Shown one piece after another: positions 8,722 through 19,300 of a stretch of 64,000 nt of DNA. Position 1 is the stretch's first letter; each line of letters begins with the position of its first letter. The DNA is taken from positions 1,426,001 through 1,490,000 of the forward strand of contig NZ_CP102269.1 of assembly GCF_025148635.1 (NCBI RefSeq), given 5' to 3'. The translations under genes and the position numbers were made by a program. This DNA is from Butyricimonas virosa (GTDB lineage Bacteria > Bacteroidota > Bacteroidia > Bacteroidales > Marinifilaceae). Under the pieces are notes generated by a model. The model was not told where the DNA came from, searched no databases, and was given only the letters and a program-made list of their open reading frames with translations.

Positions 8722-10269
8722 TTATTCCACGATCCACCTCTCGATATTTCGTGTATTGTTGTCGAAATTAATCCCGATCTTGAATAATTGACGGGGATCA
8801 GCTTGGAATGGACGAGCGTAGTGTTTCTCCTCGATCTGCCGAATTGCTTCTTCTGCTGTCCCTTCTAGTTTAAATTCCATCACGTAAATATAACGATCCG
8901 TTTGTAACACGAGATCAACTCTGCCCTCTGACGTGTGATATTCCGCTTTCACGTAAAAACCCACAAGTCGGAAAACGATGAAAAGTACATTCTGATAATG
9001 TATCTCCAAATCCCGAATCAATTCGTAAGGAGTGTCGGCGAAAAAACTCTGAAGTCTACGCAAAAAAGCATCCGGCTTACCGATTTCAATCTCTCGTGTA
9101 AACTGTTGAATTTCGAAAGATGATTCCACCTTATTTACTCTCGTGTAAAACGGCATCAAAAACTTGATAAACCCCTCCTCCACCTCTCGATTTGGGAATC
9201 CAAGAATATAATTCTCAAAACGGGGATCATAATCTTTAATTGTAAGATACCCGCTTTGATAAATCACGGGGATCGGACTCTCGTCTGCGTAGATACTATT
9301 CAGGACCTCCGAACTCGTCTCCTCATGAGCCATTTGTTCAAGGTTATAATGGTTCTTCTTCAACAATTCCACCAAGTAAGTCGGGGTTCCCGTCTCGAAC
9401 CAATAACTACCGAATTTCATCTTGTCAAACGTGTTTAACACGCTAAACGGATTATAAATTCCCTCGGAATTTTCTACGAAATGATACCCGTCATAAGACT
9501 CTTTCAACCGGGCGTATACTTCCTCGTACGTCATTTTCTGGGTAGAAGCCAATTCCCGCAAGTCAACCTCGAAATAACGATGAATCTCTTCTCCTGTCAT
9601 TCCACACAATGCAACATAGCGGTTATCCATGGATATATCATTCAAATTATTAAGATCACTGAACACGCTGACTTTCCCGAACTTGGTTACACCCGTGAGT
9701 AAAGCAAATTTGATGTCCCCATCCATGGTTTTTAAAACCCCGTAAAACGGTTTCAACGTATTACGAAACTCCCGTTGCAACTCCTCGTTATTAATTGCCT
9801 GTAACATCGGCTTATCATACTCATCAACAAGAATCACCACCCGCTGCCCCGTCCGCTCGTGAGCCCGGCGAATAACCCCCGCAAATCGCAATGAAAAGGA
9901 AACTTCCGAAACTTCCCGCCCGTAAAGGTTCTCCCATCGGGTCAAGTTATCATTGAGAATATTTCCCAAGCTCTCAACAGAATCATATTTCTCTATATTC
10001 AAATCAAGATGCAAAATAGGATGTTGTACCCACTCCTTCTCCAACTCTTCCATGGCAAGCCCTTGAAACACTTCCTTCTTCCCTTGAAAATAAGCCTCAA
10101 GCGTCGAAATAAGCAAACTTTTCCCAAAACGCCGAGGACGGCTAAAAAAATAGTAACGCCCTGATTTTACCAGTCTATAAATCAACCTCGTTTTGTCCAC
10201 GTAGAGATACCCGTCTTTTCGAAGGCTTTCGAAATTTTGAATACCGATAGGATATAATCTGTCACTCAT
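8722..10269 (-). CDS. AAA-ATPase-like protein with C-terminal PD-(D/E)XK nuclease domain (DUF1703 type)
   Basis: 515 residues. The N-terminal AAA-ATPase-like domain (PF09820 type) has YVDKTRLIYRLVKSGRYYFF and the P-loop SRPRRFGKSLLI. The C-terminal PD-(D/E)XK part (PF08011 type) has EGRVDLVLQTDRYIYVMEFK, giving the D...ExK residues. Such proteins are extremely common, in many copies, in Bacteroidota and related gut bacteria; no function has been proved. The gene stands alone with its own promoter at 10289-10319 and shows no truncation. Confidence 0.92.
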   Translation of the reverse strand: MSDRLYPIGIQNFESLRKDGYLYVDKTRLIYRLVKSGRYYFFSRPRRFGKSLLISTLEAYFQGKKEVFQGLAMEELEKEWVQHPILHLDLNIEKYDSVESLGNILNDNLTRWENLYGREVSEVSFSLRFAGVIRRAHERTGQRVVILVDEYDKPMLQAINNEELQREFRNTLKPFYGVLKTMDGDIKFALLTGVTKFGKVSVFSDLNNLNDISMDNRYVALCGMTGEEIHRYFEVDLRELASTQKMTYEEVYARLKESYDGYHFVENSEGIYNPFSVLNTFDKMKFGSYWFETGTPTYLVELLKKNHYNLEQMAHEETSSEVLNSIYADESPIPVIYQSGYLTIKDYDPRFENYILGFPNREVEEGFIKFLMPFYTRVNKVESSFEIQQFTREIEIGKPDAFLRRLQSFFADTPYELIRDLEIHYQNVLFIVFRLVGFYVKAEYHTSEGRVDLVLQTDRYIYVMEFKLEGTAEEAIRQIEEKHYARPFQADPRQLFKIGINFDNNTRNIERWIVE

Positions 10270-10288
10270 CTTCTCATATTTTATCTAA

Positions 10289-10319
10289 CAAAGATAGCAT
10301 ATGTTTCACGAAATGCAAA
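10289..10319 (-). promoter_or_regulatory. Promoter of the AAA/PD-(D/E)XK gene
   Basis: Minus-strand TTTG (10319-10316), 19 bases, TATCTTTG (10296-10289). Both elements and the spacing fit the Bacteroidota promoter consensus. The start codon is 20 bp downstream. Confidence 0.65.
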
Positions 10320-10429
10320 GCTTGAAAAACAAATGAAAGTGATACACCTTTAATCCCCAAAGTACACTCTGTATCCAATAAAAAATACACGAATAACTGA
10401 CTAATCTATATTTCCTTCATAAATCAACA

Positions 10430-10463
10430 GAGGGGGAGGCAAGAAAATTCCTTGCTTCCCCCT
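10430..10463. terminator. Strong GC hairpin ending the uptake operon
   Basis: GAGGGGGAGGCAAG pairs with CTTGCTTCCCCCTC around a 6-base AT loop, with one mismatch. It lies 23 bp beyond the stop codon of the last operon gene. There is no long T tract on the minus strand, so termination may be partial. Confidence 0.55.
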
Positions 10464-10486
10464 CACTTTGCACGCATCCAACAATG

Positions 10487-11572
10487 TTATTTTTTCAATA
10501 ATTTAGTAATCTGCTTGCGTAAATTTATACCCCACAAGTCTTTACCCACTATACAATTTTCTCTATCAACCAAAAACAATGTTGGGATACTTTCCACACA
10601 ATAAGATTGAACTGCAGGAGAAGATATTCCTTGCAAATCGCAGCCGTTTTGCCACCCATTCATGCCATCCTCCCCGATAGCCTTCATCCACTCTTGCTTA
10701 TTCACATCCAAAGAAACGGAAATAATGTCCAATCCTTTAGGGCGATATTGCTCGTGAAGTTGCAATAACTCCACGTTCCGGACACGAGAGGTTGCATCTC
10801 CCGATGCCCAAAAATACACCAGTTTCAAACGAGCGTTTGTCTTGTGCAGAGAAATTACCCCTACATCCGAAGAGGGCAAGCTGAAATCCGGTGCAATAGC
10901 CCCGATTTCCAACTGTTCCAATTTGGCAATCCGTTCAGCCACGGCCTTCCCAAAACCACTCGCTTGCATGCGACTACTCAGCAAGCCGAAACGTTCCTGT
11001 AATCGGGCGAGAGGCAACCCGTTCATCGTGGAAGCCACAACGTAAGCCGCCGCATGGTTATCGGTACTCTGCTTCAACAACGCCACCTCCCGTGCTTGAA
11101 TATCCACTAGAAACGCCTGGAATGCACTATCAATCTTTTGCATCTGTTTCTTGTTTCCCTGCTGCTCCGCTTGCACGTACTGGGCTTCCAACACCTGACG
11201 CTCCCGAGCAAGATCAAAATTGATGGCATCAAATTTCATCCACGTCTCCTGAGCTTTTCCACCACCCGTCACGGCATCTTTCCCCATGACCGCATACTCG
11301 GCATTCTCTAACATGAACGATGCTACGGGTTGCCCGTCCGGGGTATGAATCACGGCCCACACGGGTTCTTTCACGCTCCCGATGAAAACGAATTTACCCC
11401 CGGTAATCTCCGTCTTGGCCGCAACGACACCTTTCTGACCATCCCAGACGGCCAACACAAGTTGCCCGTCCGGTAAGCCGGTCACATTACCAGTAATTTT
11501 ATAACTATCTTGCGCTTTACCTGCGATAACGGACGCAACAAGCATGCCGATCAATAACAATACTCTCTTCAT
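10487..11572 (-). CDS. TlpA-like thioredoxin-fold protein with DUF4369-type N-terminus; CXXC lost
   Basis: 361 residues from the ATG at 11572, chosen because MKRVLLLIGMLVASVIAGKAQ is a clean signal peptide; an ATG four codons upstream lies inside the previous gene. The N-terminal half resembles DUF4369 (YKITGNVTGLPDGQLVLAVW). The C-terminal half is AhpC/TSA-TlpA-like (IGAIAPDFSLPSSDVGVISL, cis-Pro ESIPTLFLVD). At the active site, where the family has WxxWCxxC, the protein reads WASGDATSRV, so both cysteines are gone and thiol redox activity is unlikely. It is the last gene of the SusCD operon, one base after the preceding stop. A binding or structural role is possible. Confidence 0.85.
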   Translation of the reverse strand: MKRVLLLIGMLVASVIAGKAQDSYKITGNVTGLPDGQLVLAVWDGQKGVVAAKTEITGGKFVFIGSVKEPVWAVIHTPDGQPVASFMLENAEYAVMGKDAVTGGGKAQETWMKFDAINFDLARERQVLEAQYVQAEQQGNKKQMQKIDSAFQAFLVDIQAREVALLKQSTDNHAAAYVVASTMNGLPLARLQERFGLLSSRMQASGFGKAVAERIAKLEQLEIGAIAPDFSLPSSDVGVISLHKTNARLKLVYFWASGDATSRVRNVELLQLHEQYRPKGLDIISVSLDVNKQEWMKAIGEDGMNGWQNGCDLQGISSPAVQSYCVESIPTLFLVDRENCIVGKDLWGINLRKQITKLLKK

Positions 11573-11573
11573 A

Positions 11574-13073
11574 TCAATACACATCTATCCCGGCCAATCT
11601 CACTCCAAAGTTCGAGCCGAAAGGCTGGTCATAAATCGTAAATCTTAAATACCTGACATTCGATTTCTCCTTGAAATCCAAGTATGTCGATTCCCCGTTG
11701 CTATTACCGATCGTGTTCACTTCCACGTGAGTAGCAGCCTGCCATGACAGTCTATCCACAGAACATTCTATTTTTATTACATCGGGCATCAAAGCGTAAT
11801 ACTCGCCATTATTACTATTACTAAATGAACTTTGCAGCACCCGCACCCCGGTAACTGTTTTCTGTTCCAACATGTCGACTTCGATCACATAAGTTCTTGC
11901 CTGCGATTTCTTTTCCGGAACCCAATTCGTTCTCGAACTTCCATCAAACAAAAACATCAACCGACTATTATACCCTGGAGCATCTTCCTCGGAACATTCA
12001 TATACCCATTGTTTTCCCACAAAAAATGACACAGCAGGAGGCGTATTCGTATTCCCTTTCTCTTTCACGTAATCGGGTAACACGTCATCTGTGAAATAAT
12101 GCTTGCTGTAACGATCCACACTTAACCCATTCAACAAACTCAAGGTATTCAGTGTGAAAACGGAACGTTCCTTGTCAATTAAGGTGGAATAAATCGAATC
12201 TCCCCGCGAAACATCCATATATCGATTTTTTCCTAAAGTAAGCGTTTTCAAGTTCGGGATATTCAACAAATCCTCAAAAGAATTCACGTCATAGTCATAT
12301 TCAAAATCTTCTAATGAATTGATCCACTCCTCCGTGATCTCGGTTCGTCCGTATTTCTCTTTCACCCATTGTTTGAAATCTGTCGTGTAAAGTTTTTCAT
12401 TCGTGAAGATATACGGGGCGAAAACAATCAACTCTTCACATCCTTCCACGCGTCCTCTCCGATAGATGGAAATCTCTTTCGACGGATCAACCGGATATTC
12501 AAATAGGCAATACTTATTTTTTGTCACGAACACGGAATCCAACTCGAAATGAGCCAATTTACCCTCCGGAGTATAATAATTCAAGGAAACGGAATCCACG
12601 TTCGATTGCCAATCAGAGAAAAAAAGAATCAGACGATCACCGATGCAAACGTGTTTCGCTACCACCTGCGTGAAAGAACGAATTGCCTCATGTTCCTCCG
12701 TGTAAGGACGCCCGTACAAAGGTTGCGCCAAAGAAGTGGCACCATTTTTATCCACCCCGAAAATAGAAATTTCATAATTTCCATCCTTCAAATTTTTTAA
12801 ATTACACTCCGTGACATCTCTCGCGAGTATCGTGTCCTTAGTCACTCCATTCAAATTCCATTGCAATTTTATATGATCAATGGCAGGATCCACGCTGTTC
12901 GTCCATTTCACTAACAGGCGTTTCCACCCGGGATGTATGGAAAGATTTTCCGCACTTCCTAAATAACGAATGGCCCCGTCTCCCGCGTAATCGCTGTACG
13001 TATCTTCCAAATCCTCACAACCGATTGCCAGACAAACGGCAAATAATATAAACAAATAGTTCTTGAATTTCAT
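11574..13073 (-). CDS. Surface lipoprotein with DUF4998-like and discoidin-like (F5/8 type C) domains
   Basis: 499 residues. The signal peptide ends in a lipobox (FAVCLAIGC, Cys about residue 19) followed by acidic residues, which suggests surface export. An N-terminal Ig/FnIII-like part starts at the phrase SIHPGWKRLLVKWTNSVDP, typical of DUF4998. The middle is of unknown type (residues 240-330). A C-terminal jelly-roll-like domain contains SRTNWVPE, TVTGVRVLQ and VRYLRFTIYDQPFG, as in DUF5000/F5_8 domains that bind glycans or proteins. It is encoded 2 bp after the preceding lipoprotein gene, so it probably assists the same SusCD complex at the cell surface. Confidence 0.83.
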   Translation of the reverse strand: MKFKNYLFILFAVCLAIGCEDLEDTYSDYAGDGAIRYLGSAENLSIHPGWKRLLVKWTNSVDPAIDHIKLQWNLNGVTKDTILARDVTECNLKNLKDGNYEISIFGVDKNGATSLAQPLYGRPYTEEHEAIRSFTQVVAKHVCIGDRLILFFSDWQSNVDSVSLNYYTPEGKLAHFELDSVFVTKNKYCLFEYPVDPSKEISIYRRGRVEGCEELIVFAPYIFTNEKLYTTDFKQWVKEKYGRTEITEEWINSLEDFEYDYDVNSFEDLLNIPNLKTLTLGKNRYMDVSRGDSIYSTLIDKERSVFTLNTLSLLNGLSVDRYSKHYFTDDVLPDYVKEKGNTNTPPAVSFFVGKQWVYECSEEDAPGYNSRLMFLFDGSSRTNWVPEKKSQARTYVIEVDMLEQKTVTGVRVLQSSFSNSNNGEYYALMPDVIKIECSVDRLSWQAATHVEVNTIGNSNGESTYLDFKEKSNVRYLRFTIYDQPFGSNFGVRLAGIDVY

Positions 13074-13075
13074 AA

Positions 13076-14356
13076 CTACTCCTCCTTTCCTATATAAAGT
13101 TCAAACTCGTGGAACGTCACATGCTCTTGCGTGTTGTAATCCTTACCATCTCTTGCTACAAACGTGTCGTTGACAATCACTCTCAGATACCGGTACCTTT
13201 TTTCTAAGACCGGAAAATCAACAGACAAATAGCACGGTTCTGCATTTTTCAACGCCAATTTGGACATCAATGTGAAAGTCGCATTACCCTTACAACGTGC
13301 CGCCCATCTTAATCCAGGATCCAAATCACGAGATTCACTATAATTCCCCACTTGATCCCAAATAATCCGGTCATTTGATGCTTCAATCGTAATGTCACAA
13401 GGCACCCTATTTTCATAAGCGTTAAACAGAATTCCTAAGAAAGGACGGTTTATAGACAAAACCGTATAAATCCGCACTCCCGCCAATTGTTTCGCTTCTT
13501 TCAAATCAAGTTCGAACAAAGGTTTTCCAAAACACATCGGCCCGGCAATAAAAGTACCCATGTTATTCCCGTTAAGGGCCATACTCGTGAAACCTTTCAT
13601 GTCTCCGTCAAACAAATAATCCGTGCTTATCGCAGTGTTTGGATCATTTATTCCCAACTTGTTTTCGAAGACGAACGCTTCCGGATCCAATTTCATCAAA
13701 TTGTACGATTTCACGTTCTCCCAAATCTGCTGTTTCGCAACATAACCGCGGAAATCTTCCGTCCGCACGACCACGGTGTGAGCCGAAGCCTCTTGTTTTA
13801 ATTGCAAATTCAGGCTGTCTTTCCCGGCATGAAACGTAAAACTCTTCACTAACAACGTATCCAATTCCTCCGTCAACGGATTTTTACCCACGTAAAATAC
13901 ATGAGCCATACCCTCTCCTCCTTCCGGAACATTATAGGACATCGAGAAACCGTTCCAACCCGGTTTTATCTTTAATTCGTTGAAAAAGGCTATCGGCCCC
14001 GAATCTTTTGTGTCAAAAGTAATGTTATATACTTCCGATTCCACTCCTCCTCTATTACAAAGTGTCACGCATCCCTCTACACCTTTACGTCCCTCGTTGA
14101 AACCATGTAAAATGAGAGAATCACTCGCATAACTTCCTTCTCGCATGATTTCCTGCCCGAAAGCATCTTTATAACGCACCCGAATCGCCATCAAATCCAA
14201 ATCGGAAGGCAGGTTATAATACATCACCGCACCACCCGGGATCGGACGAATCTCTCGTATATTTTCCTGAGAAAAGCCAACCGGAAATACATCATCGTTA
14301 TCCTCGCATGCACAAAACAGGGCAAATATGCATAATAAATATATATATTTTCTCAT
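13076..14356 (-). CDS. Surface lipoprotein, DUF4959/DUF5126/DUF5000 type
   Basis: 426 residues with lipobox ALFCAC (Cys about residue 16). The start IREIRPIPGGAVMYYNLPSD is typical of DUF4959. A second Ig-like unit (IAFFNELKIKPGWNGFSMSY) resembles DUF5126. A C-terminal discoidin-like unit (RYRYLRVIVNDTF) resembles DUF5000. Proteins of this build usually follow susD in Bacteroidota uptake operons and are thought to bind ligand at the surface. The spacing (21 bp after susD, 2 bp before the next gene) puts it in the operon. Confidence 0.87.
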   Translation of the reverse strand: MRKYIYLLCIFALFCACEDNDDVFPVGFSQENIREIRPIPGGAVMYYNLPSDLDLMAIRVRYKDAFGQEIMREGSYASDSLILHGFNEGRKGVEGCVTLCNRGGVESEVYNITFDTKDSGPIAFFNELKIKPGWNGFSMSYNVPEGGEGMAHVFYVGKNPLTEELDTLLVKSFTFHAGKDSLNLQLKQEASAHTVVVRTEDFRGYVAKQQIWENVKSYNLMKLDPEAFVFENKLGINDPNTAISTDYLFDGDMKGFTSMALNGNNMGTFIAGPMCFGKPLFELDLKEAKQLAGVRIYTVLSINRPFLGILFNAYENRVPCDITIEASNDRIIWDQVGNYSESRDLDPGLRWAARCKGNATFTLMSKLALKNAEPCYLSVDFPVLEKRYRYLRVIVNDTFVARDGKDYNTQEHVTFHEFELYIGKEE

Positions 14357-14377
14357 AACTGCGTATTAAATAAGTCA

Positions 14378-16324
14378 TTACCAATTTGGATTCTGTACAC
14401 AATTCGCTTTTAACACTTCTTCTGCCCGAATCGGGAACAAATAGTCCCTCGGGGCTACAAAAGCACGCTTCTTCCACACGGGAATCGGTCCTTTATAGTG
14501 ATTATAAAAACTCTCTGCCGTGTTTCCCAAAATATTCCAACCATATAGCGGTTCGTTCAATTCCATCTCTGCAGTCAACCAACGGCGCAAATTCCAGAAA
14601 CGTCTTCCCTCGAATGCGAACTCGATGTTCCACTCTCGGCGAATAATCTCCCGCATTCCTTCCTTCGTTTTTACCTTACCTGGTTCATTAGAGTAGTTCT
14701 CCCACGCACTCTCGACATCCGGGATTCCGGCACGTAAGCGAACCTCATTTAACGGGGCATACACGTGTTCGTAATCCGGTGCAGTCAAGTATTCGTTCCA
14801 AGCTTCGGCTTTCATCAAATAAAGTTCAGCCAACCGAAACATGATAACAACCGAACCATTTAACCCGTCTACGGCATAACGGGTAGGCAACACATCCGAG
14901 TAAGAACCTTTTTTCATCCAGTAACCGGTTAAATTTTGCGGCATTGCATTATTGATCATAGTGGCCTGCGTTCCAAATTTTTCTCCTTGATAAGCAGTAA
15001 CCAATTTCAAATTCGTTGCCGTCGGTCCCATTTGCCAATGACAACGATCCGCTGCGATATGAGCATAAAAACGAGGTTCCCGTCTCAAGTGCAAATTTAA
15101 CACATCCGCGTTCAAAGGCACTACATCCCGATAAGCCGGTACATTCTCTTTTCCCATCTGATAGCGCATACCGTAAGGCCATTCTTTATCCGACTCGATA
15201 GGCAAACCGTTAACCGTATAATAAAATTCCACCATTTTCATGCTCGGTGCGATACATCCCTGATTTGAACCAGAATAATCGGGATCCGTGCTCCGGAAAT
15301 AGGGCAACGTTTTCAGTGACCAGAAAGCAGCCGTACGCGAAAGCTGGGGTTCAAACATCTGCAAAGCTTCGTCATGTTCAAAGTTTCTGGCTAATGAAGA
15401 GTGCTCAATATCGGCCATCGTGCTGAGCAAAGCGGTTGTTTTCTGGTAATCTCCACGTATTAATCGCTTCCCGCCTTTATCAGCGATATCAATCGCCTCC
15501 TGTGCCGCTTCGGCTGCCCGTTTCCATTTTTCAGGGTCATATTCGGCATTAAAAAGCTTTTCGCCTTTTTTGTTCACGAAATTCGTATAATTCTTGTTTC
15601 CGTTAAATATAGGGGAAGCGGCAAGCAACAAGGTGTGAGCCTTCAATGCCGCCGCACCTTCTTTACAATAATACCCACTATGCGATTTCTCCTTTTGATT
15701 AAACAAAGGTAAAACCGGAATGGCCTCGTCCAGCAAACGCACGATGACATTAACACAAGTATCTATCGGGGAACGCGGTAATTGCATCTCTGTCACATTG
15801 GCATTGGCATCTATATTTTCTGGCACTAAAACAACCGGCCCGTAACGACGCATCAGCTCGAAATAATAGTGCGCCTTCAAAGCCTTAATTTCTGCTGTCC
15901 AAATATCTTTTTCGTCCTGTTGCATGTTGTAAACGGAACCGATATTCTCGATAAAAATGTTACAATAACGAATAGCGGCATAATACTCCGTATTTTTCCA
16001 CACGTTACCGTAAGGCTCTTGTGACATTTGCAATCCATCACCAATGAAAAAACCTTGATAGGCGGGGAATCGATTTCTCATATATTCTCCGGCAACTACC
16101 TCGTCTGCCCCAGTAAAAGCCGGATTCGTCACCACCGAAGTCACTGGTGCCGTCAGAATCACATGGCATGTTTTCATCCAGTCCTCGGCCTGCTCGCGTT
16201 TCTCGAATATTGTCTCTATCGTTTCAATATCGTTTTCAGGCACAACATCCAAATAGTTACAACTATTCAAGACCAGTAACGAAAGGATTGTTGCCACATT
16301 CAAAAATTTAATTTTCATCTTCAT
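14378..16324 (-). CDS. RagB/SusD-family nutrient-binding outer membrane lipoprotein
   Basis: 648 residues. The lipobox is LVLNSCNYLD, followed by the SusD-type start DVVPEN and the helical TPR core (AEIKALKAHYYFELMRRYGPVVLV). The C-terminal SusD domain includes MFRLAELYLMKAEAWNEY, EIIRREWNIEFAFEGRRFWNLRRW and the final YLFPI. SusD lipoproteins form the lid on the SusC transporter. It begins 4 bp after the susC stop, so the two are co-translated or tightly coupled. The ligand class cannot be told; no glycosidase, protease or sulfatase gene is nearby. Confidence 0.96.
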   Translation of the reverse strand: MKMKIKFLNVATILSLLVLNSCNYLDVVPENDIETIETIFEKREQAEDWMKTCHVILTAPVTSVVTNPAFTGADEVVAGEYMRNRFPAYQGFFIGDGLQMSQEPYGNVWKNTEYYAAIRYCNIFIENIGSVYNMQQDEKDIWTAEIKALKAHYYFELMRRYGPVVLVPENIDANANVTEMQLPRSPIDTCVNVIVRLLDEAIPVLPLFNQKEKSHSGYYCKEGAAALKAHTLLLAASPIFNGNKNYTNFVNKKGEKLFNAEYDPEKWKRAAEAAQEAIDIADKGGKRLIRGDYQKTTALLSTMADIEHSSLARNFEHDEALQMFEPQLSRTAAFWSLKTLPYFRSTDPDYSGSNQGCIAPSMKMVEFYYTVNGLPIESDKEWPYGMRYQMGKENVPAYRDVVPLNADVLNLHLRREPRFYAHIAADRCHWQMGPTATNLKLVTAYQGEKFGTQATMINNAMPQNLTGYWMKKGSYSDVLPTRYAVDGLNGSVVIMFRLAELYLMKAEAWNEYLTAPDYEHVYAPLNEVRLRAGIPDVESAWENYSNEPGKVKTKEGMREIIRREWNIEFAFEGRRFWNLRRWLTAEMELNEPLYGWNILGNTAESFYNHYKGPIPVWKKRAFVAPRDYLFPIRAEEVLKANCVQNPNW

Positions 16325-16328
16325 ACTA

Positions 16329-19300
16329 TCAGAAACTAAATGTTAAACCAAGCGTGTACGTCTTTTGTATCGGATAATTGAATCCGTTCTCTCCCAATTC
16401 CACGTCCCAAACCTTGAAGTTTGAGATTATGAACGGATTGTTGGCACGAGCAAAAAGTTTCACGTATTGTAATTTCCACTTATTCATCAACGATTTGGGT
16501 AAATTATAAGCCAGTTCTATTTGTGTACAACGCAAGAAAGAACATTCCCGCATGAAATAAGTACTCTTACGCACTTCCGCATTATCTTTATTATACCAAT
16601 TTTCTTGAGGATTATGCGTGATAATGTTCTTTGTTGAAAGACGTGGCCAAAACGGTTTTCTCGTCATGTTGTCCTCAGACCAGTGAGAATCACAAATCTC
16701 TTTCAACATAGCATTATCTCCGTAAAATGGAGAAATTGCTGCCGGATTGATGAAGAACGAACGTTTACCCGAACCTTGGAAAGCGGCACTGAATTCCCAG
16801 TTCTTGTAATTGAAGAATCCCTGGAACCCGTAAATCAACCGCGGTGTCTCCGGAAAACCGATATACGTGGCATCCTCCACATTGATCACCCCGTCTCCGT
16901 TCAAATCACGATAACGAATATCCCCGGGCATCACGTCACCCCCTTGAACCGGCGAGTTATTAATCTCTGCCTGATCGCGAAACAATCCCTCGGCGATGTA
17001 ACCGATTTGTTGAGAAATCTCCTGTCCTTTCATACGTTGCCATTCGGGTTTACCGATAGCCTCCTCGATCTCCTTATAAATAGATTTACTATATGTCAAC
17101 GTTCCGTTCAAAATCATCCAACAATCTTGCGAAAAAGCATGTTGCACTTTTCCTGAAAAATCGATACCTCTCATGCGCGATTTACCGATATTTGCCAAAG
17201 GTGCGACCTCTACCCCGGCAGAAGAAGGAAGCGTGTTTTTATTCCCGATCACATTATGACGGATTTCCTGAAAGGCATCCAACGTAAATTCCAATATACC
17301 ACTGAACATTTTAGCCTCCATCCCGAAATTAATCTGCTCGGCAATTTCCCATTCGATGTCCTTGTTGGGGTAAGCAGAAACAATATAACGATAATAATCA
17401 GTAGCACCTCCTGGTTGAGGATTAGCATATTTAGGATTATTCAATCGATCTATTATCGGCAGGAATACAAAACGCGGAGTCGCCACGATACCATCATTAC
17501 CCACCTTACCGTAAGATGCCCTGAATTTCAAATAAGAAAGCCAATTCGAAACGGATTGCATGAAAGGTTCGCTCGAAGCTACCCAAGCCAATCCCCCAGC
17601 CGGAAAGAATCCCATCCGATTGTTTTCGGCAAAACGTTCCGATCCGTTATACCCGAAACTACCTTCAATGAAATAACGATCCTTATACCCGTAACTTCCG
17701 CGCATGGAGAATGTCATATTACGTTGCGGCATTCCGTTCAAAACACTTGAAATCGGTGTAAATGTCCGCTCCTGCATCTGGAATACCCCGGTCAAGGAGG
17801 TCTGGTGATCTTTCCAAGCAGCCGTGTGTATCAAGCGCCCCTCGTAGGTCACCTGCGTTGAAGTCTCCGACGTATTGTCTGCCACCGACAAGGTACGTTT
17901 CGAGTTCTCCTCCTCTATGGCTCGCAATACATGTTTTCCCGTTTCAAAATCATAGTTACTTAACGTGTACCTGTATGGACTAGTTGCGAATGCGGTGGTA
18001 TAATAACCGGTTTGAGCCCAAGATATACTGGCTCGCACTTCCAATCCTTTGACCAAAGAGGCTAAATTATGAATATATTCTGCACGATTGCTCGTGGAAT
18101 AACGCGTTCTCTCCGTGTATCCCTGGTGCAAAAGCATGTAGGGATTAGTTGCATTGGCTTCCGTTGTCCCGAAACGCAAATGCGGCCAATTGTAATAATC
18201 ATCTCCCGGGTAGAGCGGAGCGAAATCCACCGGAGAAGCCGCAAAAGCCAACCCGTATGCTTCCGTCATAGAGGTTAACGGACCGTGATATTTATCCAAC
18301 GTAGCAGATGAATTAATCAATAGCTTAATCCCGGCCTTCAGGTCTATATTCAAATTCGCACGGAATGATGTTTGATTATTCGAAATATTACAATCAAAAT
18401 CATTCAATTTATCCGTTTTCAGCATACCCATATCCCGGACATAGTTCACGGAAGTATAATATTGAATCACTTTCGATCCCCCGCGAATACTCAATCCGGC
18501 ATGATGGTTCACGTTATAATTCTTAAACATGATATTATACCAGTCATTCGCCGGGTAAACCCAGGAAGGATATTTACCGGAAGCCGTACGATTTATGACC
18601 TCCTCACTATATTTGGGTGTTGACAACTGACCACGTCCGACTCCAGCCTGGTTATACATTCTCATATATGTAATCGGATCTACCACGTCGATCTCTTTTG
18701 TCGGCATAGAAAAAACAGCCTCGTAGCGAGCTGATGCATAGACACTCCCCTCTTCACCTTTCTTTGTGGTCACCATTATCACACCATTCGCACCACGTGC
18801 ACCGTACATGGCCGTGGCTGATGCATCTTTCAAAACGGAAAAAGTTTCAATATCTTCCGGAGCTATACGCGATAAATCCAGCTTGGAAGATTCTACTCCG
18901 TCAATCAATATTAACGGGTCGATATTCGCTCCCGTCTGGAAAGAAGTGATACCGCGAATATAAAATTTCGTGTTCATCTCCTCTTCCGTCAACGCTCCCG
19001 GAAGACCTCCCGTCTGCCAAGCAATCATACCGGGAATTCGACCGGCAAAACTCGTCGTCAAATCACTGCTTGAAGATTTCAAATCCATCGGGCGAACGGT
19101 AGAAATCGCTGATACCACACTTTCTTTTTTCTGCGTACCGAAAGCCACAACAGTCACTTCTTCAATATTTTCAGCAGTAGGATTCAAAGCAATATTTACT
19201 TTTGTTTTTCCTTTTACCGCCACGATTTCCGGTTTGTAGCCCACGAAAGAAACCCGTAACACGTCATCCGGTTTAACGGCCAAAGTATAACGACCGTCAA

